Below are positions 5,626 to 10,437 of a stretch of 10,437 bases of DNA, piece after piece. The notes under the pieces are model-generated. The model made no database searches. It had not been told where the DNA came from and worked only from the letters and a program-made list of their open reading frames with translations. Source of the stretch: Chloroflexota bacterium (GTDB taxonomy: Bacteria; Chloroflexota; Limnocylindria; Limnocylindrales; CSP1-4); the NCBI GenBank assembly GCA_025355255.1, contig JANYAA010000322.1:1-10437 (forward strand), given 5' to 3'. How positions within the stretch are numbered: position 1 is the first letter of the stretch; every line of letters begins with the position of its first letter. Position numbers and translations under genes: made by a program.

Positions 5626-7251
5626 ATGCCCGAACTTGTGCACGGATCCGAGCGCAGGCCGCTCGTACCCGGTGTCTCCCTCTACGACGCGGCCGCCGAG
5701 CTGGGCTCTGTGGTGCCAGCCTCGTGCCGCCGCACCGGCCGCTGCCACGAGTGCGTTGTGGAGGTGCGCGCGGGCGCTGACCAGCTGTCGCCGCGGACAG
5801 CCGAGGAGGGCTTCCTCGGGCCGACGTTTCGCCTCGCCTGCCAAGCACACGTGGAGCGGGCGGATCGCGATCTTGAGTTTGCAATCCTGCGGCGTCGCCT
5901 GCGCATCCTGCTTGCGCCCGATGGGGACGGCGCTGCCCCTGAGGCGCTGGACCCGGCGGTGACCGTGGGCGAAGACGGGCGGGCAACGGCCGATGACGGC
6001 ACGGACCTCGGCCTGATTGGCGGGGCGCCGGTGGGCGTCGCCATCGACATCGGCACGACAACTGTGGTCCTGGAGCTCGTGGACCTGCAAACGGGCGCGC
6101 TGCTGGCGGTCAGCGCCATCGAGAACCCGCAGCGGTTTGGCGGCAGCGACGTCATGACCCGCATCTCGTACGAGGAGGAGGTCCCGGGCGAGCTGCGAGC
6201 GGCGCTCCGGCGGGCGCTCAACCATGAGCTCAAGCGCCTCGGGCGCGAGACCGGCATCGACCGCCGCCGCCTCGTGGACGCGGTCATCGTGGGCAACCCC
6301 ACGATGCGCGACCTTGCGCTGGGTCTGGACGTGTCGCCGCTCGGTCGGCTGCCGTACCGCTCCGTGACGGAGACGGCGCGGCGTGCCGGAACAGCCGCCA
6401 CCACGGCCGTCACACGGCTTGCGCACGAGGCCGGGCTGCTGCTGAACCCCCAGGCCCGGGTCTGGGGCGCGCCCCTGATCGCCTGCCATGTCGGCGCCGA
6501 TGCTGCCGCTGACCTGATTGCGGTTGACGCCGTCGCGCGTGGCGGCTCGTTCCTCCTGGTGGACATCGGCACCAACAGCGAGATCATCGCGAGCGACGGG
6601 GCGCGCCTCGTCGCGGCGTCAAGCCCCGCCGGTCCTGCGTTTGAGGGCGGCGGCGTCCGCTATGGCATGCCGGGGGCGGATGGCGCCATCGAGGGCGCGC
6701 GCTGGACCGGCGATCACTTCGAGCTGCAGGTCATCGGCGAGTCGGCCCCGGAGGGCATCTGCGGCTCCGGTCTTGTGGAGCTGCTTGCCGAAGCGCGCGC
6801 CGCGGACCTGATGAGCACGCGCGGCGGCTTTCTGGACCGCCGCCCTGAGCTTGTGATTGCCGACGGCCCGCGGATCACCCTCTCGCGCGCGGACGTGGGC
6901 CACCTCGCGGTTGCCAAAGCCGCCACAGCGGCGGGCCAGCGCGTGCTGCTGCGCCGGCTGGGCCTGCGCATTGACCAGGTGGAGCGGGTCTACCTCGCGG
7001 GCGGCTTTGCCAACGCGCTCGACGTGGAGGCCGCCATCGCGATCGGGCTGCTCATCGATGCCCCGAGAGGGGGCATCATCAGGGCGGGCAACGCCTCGAT
7101 CGCCGGGGCGCGGGCGCTCCTCCTCTCACGCCGACGGCGTGCGGAGCTTGAGGCGCTCGTGGGGCGTATCGAGCACGTTGAACTGGAATCCGAACCCGAC
7201 TTCTTCGACCTGTTCACCGACGGATGTCTCTTCGAACCCATCATCGCCTGA
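5626..7251 (+). CDS. RACo-type corrinoid activation/regeneration protein (2Fe-2S plus ASKHA ATPase, DUF4445)
   Basis: This 541-aa protein is likely the reductive activator that returns accidentally oxidised Co(II)-corrinoid protein to Co(I) using ATP. The N-terminal domain is a plant-type 2Fe-2S ferredoxin with C34, C40, C43 and C72 (CX5CX2C, then a distant C). A linker follows to about residue 130. The C-terminal ASKHA ATPase part has the phosphate motifs AIDIGTTT (139-146) and LVDIGTNSE (311-319), SSPAGPAFEGGG (332-343), GICGSGL (377-383) and LAGGFAN (457-463). It ends in the SEPDFFDLF segment typical of the family. The layout is that of RACo, not RamA, which carries its iron-sulfur clusters at the C-terminus. 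ATG 5626 is preceded by the purine-rich GGGGAGGTCGGGGAA. The gene heads the rightward unit and is divergent from its probable client, the corrinoid protein. Confidence 0.93.
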   Translation: MPELVHGSERRPLVPGVSLYDAAAELGSVVPASCRRTGRCHECVVEVRAGADQLSPRTAEEGFLGPTFRLACQAHVERADRDLEFAILRRRLRILLAPDGDGAAPEALDPAVTVGEDGRATADDGTDLGLIGGAPVGVAIDIGTTTVVLELVDLQTGALLAVSAIENPQRFGGSDVMTRISYEEEVPGELRAALRRALNHELKRLGRETGIDRRRLVDAVIVGNPTMRDLALGLDVSPLGRLPYRSVTETARRAGTAATTAVTRLAHEAGLLLNPQARVWGAPLIACHVGADAAADLIAVDAVARGGSFLLVDIGTNSEIIASDGARLVAASSPAGPAFEGGGVRYGMPGADGAIEGARWTGDHFELQVIGESAPEGICGSGLVELLAEARAADLMSTRGGFLDRRPELVIADGPRITLSRADVGHLAVAKAATAAGQRVLLRRLGLRIDQVERVYLAGGFANALDVEAAIAIGLLIDAPRGGIIRAGNASIAGARALLLSRRRRAELEALVGRIEHVELESEPDFFDLFTDGCLFEPIIA

Positions 7252-7260
7252 GGAACGCAC

Positions 7261-8889
7261 ATGCAACCCGCCAGCGACACCCCCTCCGCCGTCCCCGGCC
7301 CCGGCGCGCTCCACCGCGAGCTTGAGGACTCGGCGGGCTTCGCCACCGTTGTGGAGCTGGTGCCGTGGGCTGGCGCCCTGCAGGACGCCAAGGGCGCCAA
7401 ACCCATGAAGATGGCGGCCGACCTCGCGGGCAACCCGCGGATCACGTCCATCTCCATCACGGACAACGCCGGCGGCTTCGCGAAGCTGGCGCCCGAGGTG
7501 TTGGGCGAGCAGGCGAAGGCCCTGGGCCACGACACGATCGTCCACGTTGCCTGCCGCGACCGCAACCGAAACGGCATGCAGAGCCTGGGCTGGAGCCTGC
7601 TCTCCCGCGGCCTGACCACGGTGCTGGCCCTGACCGGCGACTACCCGGCGCCCGGCAAGGACGGCGGCCCGCGCCCCGTCTTCGACATCGACTCTGTGGC
7701 GCTGCTCGCACTGATGCGCCAGATGGGCACCGCCGATCCGGCCGCCGACGGCTTCTATCTCGGCTGCGCCATCGACCCGTTCAAGCGCCTTGAGCGCGAT
7801 CTGATCCCGCAGTTCCTCAAGCTGGAACTCAAGGTCCGCTCCGGCGCGGACTACGCGATCACCCAGGTGGGCTACGACGCCCATCGCCAGGACCAGCTGC
7901 TGCGCTGGATGCGCCGCGAGGGGATCGACATCCCCGTCATCGGCAATGCCTACATCCTCTCCGCCCCGGTGGCCCGCGCGTTCAACGCCGGCAAGGTGCC
8001 GGGCTGCGTTGTCCCGGACGCGCTGCTGGCGGTGGCCGAGGAGCAGGCCAAAGCACCGGACAAGGGCCGGGGGTTCTTCCTGGAGTTCGCCGCCAAGCAG
8101 CTGGTGGTCTCGCGTGGCCTTGGCTACAAGGGCATCTACATCTCCGGCCATCGTGACGCCGCCGAGGTTGCCCGGGTGCTGGAGATGGCCGATGCGCACC
8201 CGGCCGGCGACTGGCGCTCGCTGGTCAAGGATGTGAGCTGGGGCCAGCCTGGCTCCTTCCAGCCGTTTGCAGGCGATGGCGCGGGTCTGGCCACCGACGA
8301 GCTGTCGGCCACGTATGCCGCCAGCATCACCGAGGACGCCCGCCATGCGGCGCGCGGGAAGGTCTCCGCGTTCTACAAGCTGAACCGCACGCTGCACAGC
8401 CGCGTGTTCGAACCGGGATCGGCTGGGTTCAAGGTCTGGGCCAAGGTGTACGCCACCGTGGAAAAGGCCCACATCGAGAAGCCGCTCCACGTGCTGGAGA
8501 ACGCGGCCAAGGTCCCGATGTTTGACTGCCGCGACTGCGGCGACTGCTCGCTGCCCGATATCGCCTACATGTGCCCGGAGAGCCACTGCCAGAAGAACCA
8601 GCGCAACGGTCCATGCGGCGGCGCCCATGACGGCCAGTGCGAGGTGCCGGGGCACACCTGCGTCTGGGCCGACGCCTACGCGCGCCTCAAGCCGTATGGC
8701 GAGGAGCTCACGATGCTGGACCGCGAGCCCGTGGTGACCGACAACGCCCTGCAGCGCACCAGCGCCTGGGCCAACACCTTCCTCGGCCGAGACCACTACG
8801 GCCGTGCAGCCGCCGCAGCCGACGCTGCTTCCGCAACACCCGCAACACCCGCAACACCCGACCAGACGCGAAAGGACATCCACTCGTGA
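7261..8889 (+). CDS. metF: Methylenetetrahydrofolate reductase with fused C-terminal MetV domain (MetF-MetV)
   Basis: This enzyme interconverts methyl-THF and methylene-THF. In this locus it probably oxidises the methyl-THF made by the next gene product. Residues about 20-345 are the MetF TIM barrel, with VELVPW, VACRDRNRNGMQS (96-108) and LALTGDYP (122-129), and then the late-barrel signatures SGADYAITQVGYD (194-206) and VIGNAYILS. Residues about 360-490 are a MetV-like domain (methylene-THF reductase C-terminal family). It has eight cysteines (C423, C426, C429, C438, C443, C452, C460, C467) that probably bind a metal or iron-sulfur centre. In many acetogens MetF and MetV are separate proteins; here they are one chain of 542 aa. 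The last 25 residues are an Ala/Thr/Pro-rich tail. ATG 7261 follows the previous stop by 9 bp with AGGA between. The stop overlaps the next GTG start. No dedicated electron-transfer partner gene is visible. Confidence 0.9.
   Translation: MQPASDTPSAVPGPGALHRELEDSAGFATVVELVPWAGALQDAKGAKPMKMAADLAGNPRITSISITDNAGGFAKLAPEVLGEQAKALGHDTIVHVACRDRNRNGMQSLGWSLLSRGLTTVLALTGDYPAPGKDGGPRPVFDIDSVALLALMRQMGTADPAADGFYLGCAIDPFKRLERDLIPQFLKLELKVRSGADYAITQVGYDAHRQDQLLRWMRREGIDIPVIGNAYILSAPVARAFNAGKVPGCVVPDALLAVAEEQAKAPDKGRGFFLEFAAKQLVVSRGLGYKGIYISGHRDAAEVARVLEMADAHPAGDWRSLVKDVSWGQPGSFQPFAGDGAGLATDELSATYAASITEDARHAARGKVSAFYKLNRTLHSRVFEPGSAGFKVWAKVYATVEKAHIEKPLHVLENAAKVPMFDCRDCGDCSLPDIAYMCPESHCQKNQRNGPCGGAHDGQCEVPGHTCVWADAYARLKPYGEELTMLDREPVVTDNALQRTSAWANTFLGRDHYGRAAAAADAASATPATPATPDQTRKDIHS
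8833..8859 (+). repeat. Three tandem copies of GCAACACCC
   Basis: The 9-bp unit GCAACACCC is repeated three times without change. In the reading frame it encodes three Ala-Thr-Pro units in the low-complexity tail of the MetF-MetV protein. It probably arose by slippage and may vary in copy number between strains. Confidence 0.8.
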
Positions 8890-9923
8890 GGCTCGACCGC
8901 AACGGCACCCCGTTCCGGATCATCGGCGAGAACATCCATGCCACCCGCATCCTGAAGCGCACGGGCAAGCACGCGGTTGAGCTGCCGGACGGCACCACGG
9001 GGATCGGGTTTGAGGTGGACGGCGAGCGGCTGGTCCTGCCGGTGCACCCGGCGCTGGCGGCCGCATCAGACTTCGCGAAGGGCCGCATCAAGCATGTCGC
9101 CAGTGCGGTCCGCTGGGGGCTAGACGGCGCCGAGTTTGCCGATGTCGCCGCCGCGTATGTCCGCGTGCTGGCCGCGCGCCAGGAGGCCGCCGGTGCGGAC
9201 TGGCTGGACCTGAACGCCGACGAGGTCTCGCCCGACTCGGGCATGCGCGCCCAGGCCATGGCCTGGCTGGTGGACACCATCGAGGCGACGGCCAAGGTGC
9301 CCATGGCGATCGACTCGTCTGACGTGGCCGTGCTCGCGGCGGGCGTGTCAGCGTCGCGCCAGCTGCGCGGGACGCTGCTCATCAACTCGGCCTCGCTGGA
9401 GCGCGCCGAGGTCCTGGAGATCGCGGCAGCGTCCAACTGCGCGGTGATCCTCTCGGCCAGCGCCGCGAGCGGCATGCCTGCGGGCGTGGACGATCGCGTC
9501 CACAATGCCATCACCATCGTTGAGCTGGCGCTGGCCCACCAGATCCCCGCCGGCTTCCTCTACGTGGATCCCCTGGTGCTGCCCGTTGCGGCTGTCCCGG
9601 ACGCCCCCGCGCATGTGCTCGAGGCTGCCCGCCAGCTGCGGATCGAGTACGGGGATGACATCCACTTGACGGGCGGCCTCTCCAACGTCTCCTTCGGCAT
9701 GCCTGGGCGCAAGTTCATCAATGACGCGTTCATTGATTTGGCAGCCGACGCCGGCATCGACAGCGGGATCATCGACCCAGTCGCCTCGGACCTCACCCGC
9801 GTCTTCAGCGCGTCGCGCAGCGTGGATTCGTTCCAGCTGGCGGCCGACGTCCTGGAGGGCCGCGATCTGGGCGGCATGGAGTACGTGATGGCGTTTCGCG
9901 AGGGCCGGCTCACCGAGGAGTAG
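8886..9923 (+). CDS. Pterin-binding methylcorrinoid:tetrahydrofolate methyltransferase (MtgA/AcsE/MtrH-like)
   Basis: This 345-aa TIM-barrel protein of the dihydropteroate synthase/MetH pterin-binding type likely moves the methyl group from the corrinoid protein to THF. Evidence is the opening FRIIGENIHATR (10-21), GADWLDLNADE (103-113) with the D-x-N pterin motif (D108, N110), AIDSSD (141-146), and LTGGLSNVSFGMPGRKFIND (261-280), which matches the GLSNVSFG-P motif of AcsE and MetH. IIDP follows at 295-298. Compared with AcsE-like enzymes, about 45 extra residues (roughly 22-75) sit between the first strand and the first helix. I chose GTG 8886, which overlaps the upstream TGA as GTGA and has AAAGGA about 10 nt upstream. 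The frame stays open further upstream, but only inside the MetF-MetV gene. It is third in the rightward unit and supplies methyl-THF to the MetF-MetV protein. An actual dihydropteroate synthase role is unlikely in this context. Confidence 0.88.
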   Translation: MRLDRNGTPFRIIGENIHATRILKRTGKHAVELPDGTTGIGFEVDGERLVLPVHPALAAASDFAKGRIKHVASAVRWGLDGAEFADVAAAYVRVLAARQEAAGADWLDLNADEVSPDSGMRAQAMAWLVDTIEATAKVPMAIDSSDVAVLAAGVSASRQLRGTLLINSASLERAEVLEIAAASNCAVILSASAASGMPAGVDDRVHNAITIVELALAHQIPAGFLYVDPLVLPVAAVPDAPAHVLEAARQLRIEYGDDIHLTGGLSNVSFGMPGRKFINDAFIDLAADAGIDSGIIDPVASDLTRVFSASRSVDSFQLAADVLEGRDLGGMEYVMAFREGRLTEE

Positions 9924-9947
9924 ACCGCCAGGTCGGGTCAGAGCGCC

Positions 9948-9961
9948 CCGTCCTCAGACGG
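9948..9961. terminator. Short hairpin at the convergent gene ends
   Basis: CCGTC-CTCA-GACGG is a 5-bp perfect stem with a 4-nt loop in the 30-bp gap between two convergent genes. It overlaps the stop codon of the leftward gene. There is no T run, so termination is only a suggestion. The layout mirrors the hairpin at 2358-2372. Confidence 0.25.
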
Positions 9962-10437
9962 CCGGGACAGCCTTCACGATGTCCTCGTCGTAGCTCATCG
10001 CGAGCCGCTCGCCGGGCTGCAGCACCAGGACGTCGTCGTCCCACTCCGCGTCGATGAGCCGCCGGAGGAGCACCATGTTGCCCTCCATGGCCTCAAACGC
10101 CCAGCCGCGCCGATCCGCCTGGTCCTGTGCAAAAGCAAGCGACGCCGTTTCGTCGCCAACGCCCATGCCCACGAAGGCCGCGCGCTGGTAGTGGGTCTTC
10201 CACGCGCCCATGACCTCCATCAGGTAGTCCGCATTGTCCTCGCCGTATTTCTCCACGTACTCGGCGCGGACGGCCTCGAGGTTGTCGTCGCTGTCACCAC
10301 CCACGCCGAGGCCGATGCCCCCGCCCGGGCGATAGCCGTCGCGCCGCTCCAACTGGTCCGCGACGTACCAGTACGTGGCGGGCGTATCCCGGACCTGAGC
10401 CTCATAGCGCTCGCGGGCGCCCAGGAAGAGCGTGATG
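9954..10437 (-). CDS. DUF1638-type protein, C-terminal part (5' end outside window)
   Basis: The visible 161 residues run without a credible start to the window edge, so the N-terminus is missing. The pattern LFLGARERYEAQVRDTPATY, EYVEKYGEDNADYLMEVMG.W..HY, VGMGVGD, then LLRRLIDAEWDDD and a closing PG.RL..SYDEDI, resembles the C-terminal half of DUF1638 proteins. The biochemical role of that family is unknown to me. As I recall, its genes often lie near MttB-like methyltransferases and corrinoid proteins, and the location here fits. Only 30 bp separate it from the convergent methyltransferase gene. The family call rests on recalled sequence patterns. Confidence 0.7.
   Translation of the reverse strand, partial: ITLFLGARERYEAQVRDTPATYWYVADQLERRDGYRPGGGIGLGVGGDSDDNLEAVRAEYVEKYGEDNADYLMEVMGAWKTHYQRAAFVGMGVGDETASLAFAQDQADRRGWAFEAMEGNMVLLRRLIDAEWDDDVLVLQPGERLAMSYDEDIVKAVPAV

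Noticed and set aside
5476..6489. N-terminal extension of the corrinoid protein to 554 residues
   Set aside because: The extension is antisense to the RACo-type gene and does not look like protein. The corrinoid family begins at MHEELF, with a ribosome site upstream.
7126..8883. Minus-strand open frame of 585 codons opposite the MetF-MetV gene
   Set aside because: The composition (many His, Val, Gly and Arg) is that of a GC-driven antisense shadow. The plus strand has recognised motifs throughout.

Overview
The window is GC-rich (roughly 70%) bacterial DNA with tightly packed genes, 1-4 nt gene overlaps, GTG starts and strong G/C bias at third codon positions. This fits an actinobacterial or chloroflexotal genome. 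I cannot place it further, because no rRNA or lineage marker is present.

Left part (1-2372), cellobiose use. A truncated GH94 cellobiose phosphorylase-type gene runs leftward off the window. It is divergent from a complete GH1 beta-glucosidase gene. Between them lies a good leftward promoter (TTGACA, 17-bp spacer, TAGTTT). A 16-bp near-palindrome centred on its predicted +1 differs by one base from the CebR cellobiose-repressor operator known in actinobacteria. The repressor gene itself is not in the window.

Middle (2372-3370). A leftward XRE-type helix-turn-helix gene has a C-terminal domain that may have a PD-(D/E)XK-like core. It meets the GH1 gene tail to tail with only 12 bp between the stops. 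Its upstream region carries three copies of ATGAC-N5-GTCAT spaced 62 and 63 bp apart, inside a degenerate tandem repeat. This is the least explained structure in the window.

Right part (3371-10437), corrinoid-dependent demethylation. Two divergent transcription units start from a 150-bp gap. Leftward are a corrinoid protein and an MttB-superfamily methyltransferase, with overlapping stop and start. Rightward are a RACo-type corrinoid reactivase, a MetF-MetV fusion 5,10-methylene-THF reductase, and a pterin-binding methylcorrinoid:THF methyltransferase. A convergent, truncated DUF1638-type gene closes the window. Read together, the methyl group of an unidentified substrate, probably a quaternary amine such as a betaine, passes to the corrinoid protein, then to THF, and is oxidised to methylene-THF. 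The RACo protein rescues corrinoid that has been oxidised to Co(II). The MttB-like gene has no in-frame amber codon, so it is of the pyrrolysine-independent type.

The most notable points are this compact, complete demethylation module with unknown substrate and electron acceptor, and the three-site palindrome array in front of the XRE gene.
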